DNA from: Arthrobacter sp.
Lineage (GTDB): Bacteria > Actinomycetota > Actinomycetes > Actinomycetales > Micrococcaceae
NCBI GenBank assembly: GCA_023264815.1
Contig: JAHFUZ010000003.1
Location: 1-64,000, forward strand
Direction of reading: 5' to 3'
DNA: 64,000 bases
The notes under the pieces were generated by a model. That model did no database searches. It worked only from the letters and a program-made list of their open reading frames with translations, and was not told the origin of the DNA. The position numbers and the translations under genes are program-made. Below are positions 10,992 through 20,600 of this stretch, in pieces. The first letter of the stretch is position 1; the number at the start of each line of letters is the position of its first letter.

Positions 10992-12022
10992 TAGCGGCCG
11001 GCCTCCGGTGCCGGTCCGTCCACCGGGAACAGTCCGTCGACGACGGCAAGTCCGGACCGGTGCATCAGCCACGCCATGAGGGCCTTCTGGGCGTGCAGCC
11101 TGTTTTCGGCCTCATCCCAGACAATCGACTGCGGGCCGTCGATCACGCCGGCGGAGATCTCATAGCCGCGGTACGCGGGCAGGCAGTGAAGCACGACGGC
11201 GTCATCCGCCGCGTGTGCCATGGCCGCCTCATCGACGGAGTACTCCCGGAACAGCTGCAGCCGGGCTTCCTTTTCGGCTTCCTGGCCCATGGAGACCCAG
11301 GTGTCGGTGGCCACGACGTCGGCGCCGGACAGCGCCGCCGCGGCGTCGGTGGTGACCAGCACGGACCCGCCGGTCTGGGCGGCGCGTTCTTCTGCCGCGG
11401 TGACGATTTCGGCAGCCGGAAGGTAGCCTGCAGGCCCGGCGATTCGGACGTGCATCCCGGCAGTGACGCCGGCCAGCAGGTAGGAGTTGGCCATGTTGTT
11501 GGCGGCATCGCCGAGGTAGGCCATGGTCAGACCGGCCAGTTCGCCCTTGTGCTCCTTGACCGCCAGCAGGTCCGCGAGGAGCTGGCACGGGTGGTAGTCG
11601 TCGCACAGGGCGTTGATGACCGGCACCTTGGAGTTCGCCGCCATGGCCACCAGGCCGGCATGCGCGCCGGTCCGCCAGACGATGGCGGACACCATGCGCT
11701 CCAGGACTTTCGCGGTGTCCTCCACCGATTCCTTGTGGCCGATCTGCGCTTCACCCGGGTTGATGATCAGCGCGTTTCCGCCCATGTCCGCGATCCCCGT
11801 GGCGAAGGAGACGCGGGTGCGGGTGGAGGTTTTGTCGAAGATGACGGCCACGGTCTTGCGGCCGTTCCCTTCTGCGGCGAACGGCTGCACGCTGTACGGC
11901 GCGGCCTTCATCCGGACAGCAAGGTCCAAAACCTCTGCCTGCTCGGCGGGGCTGAGATCCGTGTCCTTCAGGAAGTGTCGGGTGGTGCTGGCGGGGCCAG
12001 GGGAAGAAACTACAGGGGTCAC
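10991..12022 (-). CDS. argF: Ornithine carbamoyltransferase
   Basis: Makes citrulline from ornithine and carbamoyl phosphate. 343 residues; carbamoyl-phosphate motif FDKTSTRTRVSF, then DDYHPCQLLADLL and the ornithine-binding HCLPAYRGYEI, with the SMG loop DTWVSMGQE. Starts at GTG 12022 in a GTGA overlap with the argD stop. Confidence 0.96.
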   Translation of the reverse strand: MTPVVSSPGPASTTRHFLKDTDLSPAEQAEVLDLAVRMKAAPYSVQPFAAEGNGRKTVAVIFDKTSTRTRVSFATGIADMGGNALIINPGEAQIGHKESVEDTAKVLERMVSAIVWRTGAHAGLVAMAANSKVPVINALCDDYHPCQLLADLLAVKEHKGELAGLTMAYLGDAANNMANSYLLAGVTAGMHVRIAGPAGYLPAAEIVTAAEERAAQTGGSVLVTTDAAAALSGADVVATDTWVSMGQEAEKEARLQLFREYSVDEAAMAHAADDAVVLHCLPAYRGYEISAGVIDGPQSIVWDEAENRLHAQKALMAWLMHRSGLAVVDGLFPVDGPAPEAGR

Positions 12023-13278
12023 TGCGCGTCCTTAGCTGTCTGGAGGAGGGCCGGGAGTGCGGCGAGGAAAGTGCCTGCCTGCTCCGTGGTGAGGACCAGC
12101 GGCGGGGCAAGCCGGATGGTGCGCGGGCCGGGGGCGTTGACGATAAAACCTGCGTCCAGCCCGGCGGCCACCACCGCCGGTGCCACGTCGGCGTCCAGGT
12201 CGAAGCCGATCAGCAGGCCTTCGCCCCGGACTTCCGTGACGCCGTCCACGCCGGCGAGTCCGGCACGAAGGTACTCCCCCACCTTCGCGACGTTTTCCAG
12301 CACGCGCTGGCTTTCGATCGCGTGCAGCGTGGCCAGCGCGGCCGCCGTCGCCACCGGGTTGCCGCCGAAGGTGGTGCCGTGCTGGCCCGCGGTGAGGAGC
12401 GACGACGTCCGCTCACCAAAGGTGACCAGCGCCCCGATGGGGAAACCGCCGCCGAGCCCCTTGGCCAGGGTGACGGCATCCGGGACGATCCCGGCGTCGC
12501 CGCTGGCAAGCCATGTGCCGGTACGGCCGATGCCGGTCTGGACCTCGTCCAGGATCAGCAGTGCGCCCGCTTTGGTGGTGGCCTCGCGGGCCGCCTTGAG
12601 GTAGCCCGCGGGCAGCGGCCGGACCCCGGCTTCGCCCTGGATGGGTTCCAGGAAGACGGCGGCCACGGTCTCGTCGATGGCAGCTTCGAGTGCTTCAATG
12701 TCGCCGAACGGGATGTGGACCACGCCGCCGGGCAGGGGTTCGAACGGAGCCCGGTAGGCTTCCTTGGCTGTCAGGGCCAGGGCGCCCATGGTGCGTCCGT
12801 GGAACGCACCTTCGAGGGCGATGATCTTGGTCCGGGGTGCGCCGTCCGGGCCGGTGCTGTTGCGCCGCGCCAGCTTGAAGGCGGCTTCCACAGCCTCCGT
12901 GCCGGAGTTGGCGAAGAAGACCTTGGAGCCGGCCGGAGCCTGCGCCAGGGCCAGCAGCTTTTCGGCCAGCGCGATCTGCGTCGGGCTGGTGAAGAAGTTG
13001 GACACATGGCCCAACGTGGCCAGCTGGCTGGAGATCACGGACGTGACGAACGGGTTAGCGTGGCCCAGGGCGTTGACGGCGATGCCGCCGAGCAGGTCCA
13101 GGTATTCCTTGCCGTCCGCGTCCCAGACCAGGCAGCCGGCACCCCGGACCAGGACCCGCTGCGGGGTCCCGAAAACACCCATGAGCGACGACGAATAGCG
13201 CGCCAGCCACTCAGCGCCGGTGGTGTGGCCCGAGGTTTCGACCAGTTCGGTCACCGGGGTTTGCTGGATCTCGGTCAT
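12019..13278 (-). CDS. argD: Acetylornithine aminotransferase
   Basis: PLP-dependent class III aminotransferase converting N-acetylglutamate semialdehyde to N-acetylornithine; 419 residues. Motifs: [18 protein letters not shown], the [12 protein letters not shown] segment, [13 protein letters not shown] with the PLP-contacting Asp, and the Schiff-base Lys in [17 protein letters not shown] at 13278 overlaps the argB stop (ATGA). Confidence 0.96.
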   Translation of the reverse strand: MTEIQQTPVTELVETSGHTTGAEWLARYSSSLMGVFGTPQRVLVRGAGCLVWDADGKEYLDLLGGIAVNALGHANPFVTSVISSQLATLGHVSNFFTSPTQIALAEKLLALAQAPAGSKVFFANSGTEAVEAAFKLARRNSTGPDGAPRTKIIALEGAFHGRTMGALALTAKEAYRAPFEPLPGGVVHIPFGDIEALEAAIDETVAAVFLEPIQGEAGVRPLPAGYLKAAREATTKAGALLILDEVQTGIGRTGTWLASGDAGIVPDAVTLAKGLGGGFPIGALVTFGERTSSLLTAGQHGTTFGGNPVATAAALATLHAIESQRVLENVAKVGEYLRAGLAGVDGVTEVRGEGLLIGFDLDADVAPAVVAAGLDAGFIVNAPGPRTIRLAPPLVLTTEQAGTFLAALPALLQTAKDAQ

Positions 13279-14231
13279 GCGTTCACTTCCTCGTCGGGGA
13301 CCACCTGGGTGCCGATTCCGGCGGTGGTGAATGTTTCCAGGAGCATGGAGTGCGGCAGGCGGCCGTCCACGATGTGTGCACGTTCCACACCGCCGTCGAT
13401 GGCTTTGAGGCACGCCTCCATTTTGGGGATCATGCCGGACTCCAGGGAGGGCAGGAGCCCGCGCAGCTCCGAGGCCGTGAGGGAGGAAATGAGCGAGGAC
13501 CTGTCCGGCCAGTTGGCGTAGAGGCCTTCGACGTCGGTGAGGATCACCAGCTTGGACGCCCCAAGGGCTTCGGCCAGGGCCGCTGCTGCGGTGTCCGCGT
13601 TGACGTTCAGGACCTGGCCGGTGGTCTGGGCGCGTTCTGCAGCTGCATCCGTCCCGTCGGACTCGATTTCAGGAGCAACAGTGGAGATGACCGGAATGCG
13701 GCCGGCAGCCAGGATGTCCAGGATGCCCTCCGGGTTCACCCCCACCACTTCGCCCACCAGCCCCAGGTCCACCTCTTCGCCGTCGATGACGGTGCCGGTG
13801 CGGATGGCCCGGAGGAGGCCGCCGTCCTCGCCGGACATGCCCACCGCGTACGGGCCGTGGGAGTTGATCAGACCCACGAGTTCGCGGCCCACCTGGCCGG
13901 TGAGGACCATCCGGACCACGTCCATGGCTTCGGGGGTGGTGACGCGCAGGCCGCCCTTGAACTCGGACTCGATGCCCAGGCGCGCCAGCATGGAGTTGAT
14001 CTGCGGGCCACCGCCGTGGACCACCACGGGGTGGATGCCCACGTGGTGCAGGAAAACCACGTCTTCGGCGAAGGCCCGGCGCAGTTCGTCGTTGACCATG
14101 GCGTTGCCGCCGTACTTGATCACCATGGTGGTGCCGGCGAATCGCTGGATCCAGGGCAGCGCCTCGATCAGCGTGCCGGCCTTGCTCTGGGCATCACTCA
14201 TGGACGTGGTCTCGCGGGTCTGGGTGTTCAT
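13275..14231 (-). CDS. argB: Acetylglutamate kinase
   Basis: Phosphorylates N-acetylglutamate; 318 residues of the amino-acid kinase fold with VIKYGGNAM (ATP loop), [13 protein letters not shown], the acetylglutamate segment [17 protein letters not shown] and [17 protein letters not shown]. The ATG at 14231 has GGAGA at 8-9 bases; a second possible ATG is at 14201. Often the arginine-inhibited step of the pathway, which the sequence alone cannot confirm. Confidence 0.95.
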   Translation of the reverse strand: MNTQTRETTSMSDAQSKAGTLIEALPWIQRFAGTTMVIKYGGNAMVNDELRRAFAEDVVFLHHVGIHPVVVHGGGPQINSMLARLGIESEFKGGLRVTTPEAMDVVRMVLTGQVGRELVGLINSHGPYAVGMSGEDGGLLRAIRTGTVIDGEEVDLGLVGEVVGVNPEGILDILAAGRIPVISTVAPEIESDGTDAAAERAQTTGQVLNVNADTAAAALAEALGASKLVILTDVEGLYANWPDRSSLISSLTASELRGLLPSLESGMIPKMEACLKAIDGGVERAHIVDGRLPHSMLLETFTTAGIGTQVVPDEEVNA

Positions 14232-14259
14232 GCGGCAGTCTCCAGGGTTGCTGGCGGAT

Positions 14260-15426
14260 CTAGCTTGAGTACGCGCTGTTCTCGTGGACGTAGTCGTGGG
14301 TGAGGTCGTTGGTCCAGATGGTCGCCTCGGCGTCACCTGACTGCAGGTCGATCTCCACCAGTACCTCGCGCGGTTCCAGGTCCACGAGGTTGCGGTCATC
14401 GCCGATGCTGCCGTTACGGCAGATTTGGATGCCGTTCATGGCCACGTTCAGCTGGTCCGGCTCGAAGACGGCGTCCGTCGTGCCTACGGCGGAGAGCACA
14501 CGGCCCCAGTTGGGGTCCTTGCCGAAGATGGCTGCCTTGAACAGGTTGGACCGGGCCACGGAGCGGCTGACGGTTTCGGCGTCGCGTTCAGTGGCAGCGT
14601 TGAAGGTGCGGATGGCGATGTCGTGGCTGGCGCCCTCAGCATCCCCGATAAGCTTGCGCGCCAGTTCGGCGCAGACCCGGGTCAGACCTGCCCCAAATGT
14701 TTCGGCGGACGGGACCGCACCGGAAGCGCCGGAAGCCAGCAGCACCACGGTGTCATTGGTGGACATGCAGCCGTCTGAATCAGCCCGGTCAAAGGTGACA
14801 CGCGTGGCGTCGCGGAGGACGACGTCGAGCATTTCCGCCTCGACCTCGGCGTCCGTGGTGAGCACCACCAGCATGGTGGCCAGCCCCGGTGCCAGCATGC
14901 CGGCACCCTTGGCGATGCCGCCGATGGTGAACTCCCGGCCGTCGGCGTCGGAACCGATGAACAGCGCGGACTTGGAGACGGAGTCGGTGGTCATGATCGC
15001 AGTGGCCGCATCCGCGCCGCCGTCGGTGCTCAGCGCCGCAGATGCTGCCTCGACGCCCGGCAGGATCTTGTCCATGGGCAGCTGCTCGCCGATCAGGCCG
15101 GTGGAGCAGACAAAGACGTCCGTTGCCGAGATGCCCAGCACCGTGGCGACCTTCTCCGCCGTGCTGTGGGTGTTCTGGAATCCCTGCGGGCCCGTGCAGG
15201 CGTTAGCGCCGCCGGAATTGAGGACCACGGCGTCCACGCGGCCGTCCGAGACTACCTGGCGGGACCAGTGGACGGGTGCGGCGGCAACGCGGTTGCTGGT
15301 GAAAACGGCGGCCGCTGCCTTGGACGGGCCATCGTTGACCACCAGGGCGAGGTCCGGGTTGCCGGACGCTTTGAGGCCTGCGGTGACGCCGGCGGCCCGG
15401 AATCCCAGCGGTGCGGTAACGGTCAC
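14260..15426 (-). CDS. argJ: Bifunctional glutamate N-acetyltransferase / N-acetylglutamate synthase
   Basis: Transfers acetyl from acetylornithine to glutamate, closing the cyclic arginine pathway. 388 residues; the self-cleavage site is in [14 protein letters not shown], where the Ala-Thr bond is cut to give alpha and beta subunits with Thr as the new N-terminal nucleophile. [12 protein letters not shown] and [10 protein letters not shown] are N-terminal family motifs. Start GTG 15426 overlaps the argC stop (GTGA). Presence of argJ means acetyl is recycled, so a separate argA and argE are not needed for flux. Confidence 0.96.
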   Translation of the reverse strand: MTVTAPLGFRAAGVTAGLKASGNPDLALVVNDGPSKAAAAVFTSNRVAAAPVHWSRQVVSDGRVDAVVLNSGGANACTGPQGFQNTHSTAEKVATVLGISATDVFVCSTGLIGEQLPMDKILPGVEAASAALSTDGGADAATAIMTTDSVSKSALFIGSDADGREFTIGGIAKGAGMLAPGLATMLVVLTTDAEVEAEMLDVVLRDATRVTFDRADSDGCMSTNDTVVLLASGASGAVPSAETFGAGLTRVCAELARKLIGDAEGASHDIAIRTFNAATERDAETVSRSVARSNLFKAAIFGKDPNWGRVLSAVGTTDAVFEPDQLNVAMNGIQICRNGSIGDDRNLVDLEPREVLVEIDLQSGDAEATIWTNDLTHDYVHENSAYSS

Positions 15427-16454
15427 GGGGCGACTCCCTGCAGGTTGAGGCCGGCGTTTTCCGCCAGGCCAAGGGCAATGTTCATGGACTGCACGGCGCC
15501 GCCGGCAGTTCCTTTGGTGAGGTTATCAATCACGCACGTCACGATCACGCGGCCGGAGTGTTCATCCAGTGCCAGCTGCATGGCCGCGTGGTTGGACCCC
15601 ACAACGGACTTGGTGGTGGGCCACTGACCTTCAGGGAGCAGATGCACGAACGGCTCGTCGTCGTAGGCGTCGGCCCAGGCCTGGCGGAGGTCGGCAGCGG
15701 TGGTGCCCGGCTTGACCTTGGCCGTTGCGGTGGTGAGGATGCCCCGGCTCATCGGCGCGAGCGTCGGCGTGAAGGAGACTGTGACACGCTCCCCCGCGGC
15801 GTTGGAAAGCCCCTGCTCCATTTCCGGCGTGTGGCGGTGGCCGCCGCCCACACCGTAGGGGCTCATGGAGCCCATAACCTCGGAGCCAATGAGGTTCACT
15901 TTGGCAGCCTTGCCGGCGCCCGAGGTGCCGGAGGCGGAAATGATCACGACGTCGTCGGCCTCCAGGAGATGCGCGGCGAACCCCGGGGTCAGCGCGAGCA
16001 GTGCCGACGTCGGGTAGCAGCCGGGAACGGCGATCCGGGTGGCGCCCTTGAGGGCCTCACGCTGGCCGGGGAGTTCCGGCAGGCCATAGGGCCAGGTGCC
16101 CGCATGGGCCGAGCCGTAGAACTTTTCCCAAGCGGCCGGATCTTCGAGGCGGTGGTCCGCTCCGGCGTCGATCACTACGGTGCCTTCGGGGAGCTGGGCC
16201 GCGATCTCGGCCGATGCACCGTGCGGAAGCGCCAGGAAGACGACGTCGTGGCCGGCGAGGTTCTCCACGGTGGTATCTTCCAGGATGCGGCTGGCCAGCC
16301 CGTGCAGGTGCGGCTGCAGCTCGCCCAGGCGGGAGCCCGCATTGCTGTGCGCGGTGATGGCACCAATGGTCACGTCAGGATGACCCGCGAGCAGGCGCAG
16401 GACTTCTCCTCCGGCGTAACCGCTGGCCCCGGAGACGGCAACAGAAATAGTCAT
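15423..16454 (-). CDS. argC: N-acetyl-gamma-glutamyl-phosphate reductase
   Basis: NADPH-dependent reductase making N-acetylglutamate semialdehyde; 343 residues. The Rossmann motif is [15 protein letters not shown] and the catalytic Cys lies in [13 protein letters not shown]; the [10 protein letters not shown] loop and HRHTPEMEQ follow. First gene of the arg operon. Its ATG at 16454 lies just downstream of the candidate ARG boxes, and a TAGGAT sequence 8 bases before it would make the transcript nearly leaderless. Confidence 0.96.
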   Translation of the reverse strand: MTISVAVSGASGYAGGEVLRLLAGHPDVTIGAITAHSNAGSRLGELQPHLHGLASRILEDTTVENLAGHDVVFLALPHGASAEIAAQLPEGTVVIDAGADHRLEDPAAWEKFYGSAHAGTWPYGLPELPGQREALKGATRIAVPGCYPTSALLALTPGFAAHLLEADDVVIISASGTSGAGKAAKVNLIGSEVMGSMSPYGVGGGHRHTPEMEQGLSNAAGERVTVSFTPTLAPMSRGILTTATAKVKPGTTAADLRQAWADAYDDEPFVHLLPEGQWPTTKSVVGSNHAAMQLALDEHSGRVIVTCVIDNLTKGTAGGAVQSMNIALGLAENAGLNLQGVAP

Positions 16455-16465
16455 GACCTGAATCC

Positions 16466-16503
16466 TACAGCAAAACTATTCAGTGCGCCCGATATTTATG
16501 CAT
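16466..16503 (-). promoter_or_regulatory. Candidate tandem ARG boxes (ArgR operator) of the arg operon
   Basis: Two 18-base windows, 16503-16486 and 16483-16466 read on the minus strand, begin ATGCATAAATAT and CTGAATAGTTTT. Their starts are about 20 bases apart, the spacing usual for paired ARG boxes, and the left half-sites TGCAT/TGAAT match the family consensus; the right halves are poor. They sit directly upstream of argC in an operon that encodes ArgR. Confidence 0.5.
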
Positions 16504-16588
16504 CCTTACTTCGCCGTCGGATGCCTGGATCCCTAGGATGGTCAAAGAAACCGGCTACGGGAAATCCCCGCCGGAGAGGAGACGCCTT

Positions 16589-17551
16589 ATGCACGCCATC
16601 GTTGCCCGCCAGTCCGGAGGTCCGGAAGTCCTCGAGTCCACCGAGGTGGAGCGTCCCACGCCGGGCCCCGGCCAACTGCTGATCAAAGTGGCGGCCACAG
16701 GCGTCAACTTCATTGAGACCTACCAGCGCGGCGGCATGTACAAGGTCAGCTATCCCTTCACCCCCGGCTCTGAAGCGGCCGGCACCGTGGAGGCAGTCGG
16801 TGAAGGTGTTGAGGGTTTCACCATCGGCAGCCGGGTAGCCACGGCCGAAGGCCAGGCATGCTACGCCGAGTACACCGTCCTTGACGCCGCGAAAGCACTC
16901 CCCGTCCCCGACGGCGTGGACCTCCACACCGCGGCAGCACTGCCCCTGCAGGGGATGACAGCCCACTACCTCATCAATTCCTCCTTCAAAGTGGAGCCGG
17001 GCCAAACGGCACTGGTACACGCCGGCGCCGGCGGCGTGGGACTGCTTCTGACGCAGCTCCTCAAAGTCCGCGGGGCCCGCGTCTTCACCACCGTGTCTAC
17101 GGATGACAAGGAAGAACTCGCGCGTGCCGCCGGCGCGGACCAAGTGCTCCGCTATGACGGCTTCGCGGAGGCCGTCCGCGACCTCACCGACGGGGTGGGC
17201 GTCGATGTGGTGTACGACGGCGTGGGCAAGGACACGTTCGACGGCTCCCTTGCCAGCCTGCGCACCCGGGGCTTCCTCGTTCTCTTCGGCGCAGCGTCCG
17301 GCGCGGTGCCGCCGGTGGATCCGCAGCGCCTCAACGCGGGCGGATCACTCTCGCTGACAAGGCCCAAGCTGGCAGACTTCCTCGGCAACCCGCAGGAACG
17401 GCTTTGGCGGTCCAGCGAGGTTTTCGGCGCCGTTGCGGACGGGACCCTGTCGGTACGGATCGGCGCGACTTATCCACTGGCCGACGCCCGGCGCGCCCAT
17501 GAGGATCTCGAGGGACGCCGCACCACAGGCAAAGTCCTGCTGGTTCCCTAA
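16589..17551 (+). CDS. NADPH:quinone reductase (QOR, zinc-free MDR family)
   Basis: A 320-residue medium-chain dehydrogenase/reductase without the zinc cysteines. Seen: GVNFIETYQRGGMYKV, PGSEAAGTVEAVGEG, the nucleotide motif HAGAGGVGLLLTQL and DVVYDGVGKDTFDGSL. This pattern is the Qor type, reducing quinones with NADPH in the cytoplasm. The ATG at 16589 has a strong GGAGAGGAG upstream; an in-frame ATG at 16538 lacks one. It is divergent from argC, with 134 bases between them, and followed by the inverted repeat at 17565-17622. Confidence 0.9.
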   Translation: MHAIVARQSGGPEVLESTEVERPTPGPGQLLIKVAATGVNFIETYQRGGMYKVSYPFTPGSEAAGTVEAVGEGVEGFTIGSRVATAEGQACYAEYTVLDAAKALPVPDGVDLHTAAALPLQGMTAHYLINSSFKVEPGQTALVHAGAGGVGLLLTQLLKVRGARVFTTVSTDDKEELARAAGADQVLRYDGFAEAVRDLTDGVGVDVVYDGVGKDTFDGSLASLRTRGFLVLFGAASGAVPPVDPQRLNAGGSLSLTRPKLADFLGNPQERLWRSSEVFGAVADGTLSVRIGATYPLADARRAHEDLEGRRTTGKVLLVP

Positions 17552-17564
17552 GGCCTCCCGCGGG

Positions 17565-17622
17565 TCAAGGTGAACGGAATATGAATCTTCAACCAATAAC
17601 AGACACCTTCCGTTCACCTTGA
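17565..17622. repeat. 15-base perfect inverted repeat before the Pls-like gene
   Basis: TCAAGGTGAACGGAA (17565-17579) is repeated as its exact complement at 17608-17622, with a 28-base AT-richer loop. It starts 13 bases after the qor stop and ends 17 bases before the Pls-like start. It may be a terminator for qor, an operator or an RNA hairpin that masks the Pls-like leader; there is no U tract. Confidence 0.65.
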
Positions 17623-17639
17623 GGGGGCACAATTCGACG

Positions 17640-20600
17640 GTGAGTGAGCATTTGCCGGAGGTCGTCGCGTCCATGCCTGAAGAGTTGTACGCCCCGCAGC
17701 TGGCCGGCGTGCCCCTGGCCCCGCCCGAGCGGACCCTGATGGACATCCTGGCGGATTCGGCTGCCCGCTTCCCTGAAGCCTCGGCACTTGACGACGGCCG
17801 CCGGTCCCTGAGCTACGCCGACCTGATGGCGGCCGTGCGCGCCAAGGGACGTGAGCTGCAGGCGGCGGGGCTCGGCGCCGGCCACAGGATCGGCGTGCGA
17901 ATTCCGTCCGGAACAAACGAGCTCTACGTTTCCATCCTGGCCATCCTCCACATCGGCGCCGCCTACGTGCCCGTGGACGCTGACGACCCCGAGGAACGCG
18001 CGCGCCTGGTCTTCGGCGAAGCGGGCGTGGCTGCTGTCCTCACCGGAAGCGGCGCTGTCACGCTGCCGGAACCCACGGATCCCGCCGGCCGCAGACACAC
18101 CCCGGGACGCCCCGCCGAACCCGACGACGACGCGTGGATCATCTTTACCTCCGGGTCCACGGGAACCCCCAAGGGCGTCGCCGTCCAGCACCGCTCCGCC
18201 GCCGCCTTCGTGGACGCCGAGGCCCGAATTTTCCTCCAGGAGGAACCGCTCGGCCCGCAGGACAGGGTACTGGCCGGCCTCTCCGTAGCCTTCGATGCCT
18301 CCTGCGAGGAGATGTGGCTTGCGTGGCGCCACGGCTCCTGCCTGGTGCCTGCACCGCGGGCCCTGGTCCGGACGGGCACCGACCTCGGCCCGTGGCTGAT
18401 CAACCACGGCATTACGGCTGTGTCCACTGTCCCTACCCTGGCGGCCCTGTGGCCGGCGGAGTCCCTGGAAAACGTCCGGCTGCTCATCTTTGGCGGGGAA
18501 GCCTGCCCGCCCGAACTCGCCGAGCGGCTTGCAGTCCCGGGCCGCGAAGTCTGGAACACTTACGGCCCCACGGAGGCCACGGTGGTGGCCTGCGCGGCAC
18601 CCCTCGGGGGTCCCGGACCCGTCCGCATCGGGCTGCCGCTGGACGGCTGGGACCTTGCCGTGGTGGATACCGATGGCCTGCCGGTCGGCGAAGGGGAGGT
18701 GGGCGAACTGATCATTGGCGGCGTCGGCCTGGCACGCTACCTGGACCCGGCCAAGGACCGCGAGAAGTACGCCCCCATGCCGTCCTTTGGCTGGAAGCGC
18801 GCCTACCGTTCCGGCGACCTGGTCCGCTACGAAGCCGAAGGCCTGATCTTCATGGGCCGTGCCGACGAGCAGGTAAAGCTGGGCGGACGCCGGATTGAAC
18901 TCGGCGAAATCGACGCCGCCCTGCAGGCCCTCCCGCATGTCGCCGGAGCTGCTGCGGCCGTGAAGACCACGGCGGCAGGCAACCAGATCCTGGTAGGCTA
19001 CCTGGCCGCCGCAGACGCGGAGCTGGACCTGGCGGCGGCCCGGGAACAACTGGCCGCAAGCCTGCCCGCGCCGCTTATTCCCTTGCTGACCGTGGTGGAC
19101 TCGCTGCCCACCAAAACCAGCGGCAAGGTGGACCGCCATGCGCTCCCCTGGCCCCTGACCGGGGCCGGCGCAGCCGACGCCGACGCCGCACCGCTGAACC
19201 TGCCCGACGACGCGGGCTGGGTTGCGGAGCAGTGGGCCGCCGTCCTGGGCAGCCCGGTGACAAGCCTCGACGCCGACTTCTTCGCGTACGGCGGCGGATC
19301 CCTCTCGGCCGCCCAACTGGTCTCGGCCCTCCGCGTGCGCTACCCCACCATCACTGTTGCCGACATTTACGCAACGCCCAGGATCGGCGCCCTGATTGAT
19401 GCGGCACGCCAGTCCCTTCCCGAAGGGGCAGCCGTGGGGCCTGCACCGGAGCGAAGTGTCCGTCCCACCGCGTTCAAATCGCAGGTCTTCCAAACACTGA
19501 TGGGCGTTCTCCTCCACATCCTGGTGGGAATGCGCTGGCTGACGTACCTGATGGCGGCCAACAACCTGCTGGCATCGTTCGCAGGATTCAGCGCCGCTCC
19601 CACCGTTTCCTGGTGGTGGGTAGCCGCGTCCTGGCTCGTGTTCGTCTCCCCCGCCGGCCGCATGCTGATTTCCGTCGCCGCGGCAAGGGTCCTGCTCGGC
19701 AAGGTGGAGCCGGGCGTGTATCCCCGGTCCGGGCGGGTGCACCTGCGCCTCTGGCTGGCTGAGCAGATCCAGGACCTGGCCGGCGCCATCAGTCTCGCCA
19801 GCGCCCCCTGGGTGCCGTATTACGCGCGGGCCCTGGGCGCGAAGATCGGCAACAACGTCCAGCTCCACTCCCTGCCACCGGTCACCGGCCTGCTCTCGCT
19901 CGGCAGCGGCTCGAATGTGGAGCCCGAGGTGGATCTTTCGGGGTGGTGGATCGATGGCGATGTTGTCCACATTGGGGCTGTCCGCATCGGTGCCGGAGCC
20001 AGTATCGGGGCCCGCAGCACGCTGATGCCGGGCGCCTCCATCGGGGCCGGGGCCCTGGTGGAGCCGGGCTCCGCCGTCCTGGGGAAGGTCAAAGCCGGTC
20101 ACCACGTGGCCGGTTCCCCGGCCGTACGCCGTGGCAAGGCAAAGCACTCCCTGCCGGACACTCCTGCAGAACACCGGCTGACGGGCAGGCTCTGGTTCGC
20201 CGGATTCGCTCTGGCTTCGGCCACGCTGGCGCTCATCCCCTACGTCTCCGCAACGGCCGCTGCGCTGGTGCTCTTCGCTTTCATCCGAGGAAGCGAATCC
20301 CTGTCTGCCGCTGTGCCGCAGCTCGTGCTCGGCCTTGCCCCCGCGGCACTGGCCTGGTTCGTGGTCAACCTCCTGCTCATCCTGGGCACCACACGGCTGC
20401 TCGGCATTGGCCTGAAGGAGGGCTACTACCGGGTCCGCAGCCGGATCGGCTGGCAGGTCTGGGCCACCGAACGCGTGCTGGACCTGGCCCGCGACCTGCT
20501 GTTCCCGGTCTACGCCAGCCTGTTCACACCGGTGTGGCTGCGCCTGCTTGGGGCAAAGATCGGCAAGAACGTCGAAGCCTCAACCGTCCTGCTGATCCCC

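Noticed and set aside
17589..20174. 861-codon minus-strand frame opposite the Pls-like gene
   Set aside because: It lies in the shadow of a well-supported NRPS; its translation is rich in Arg, Gly and Gln with no family motif, typical of antisense frames in high-GC DNA.
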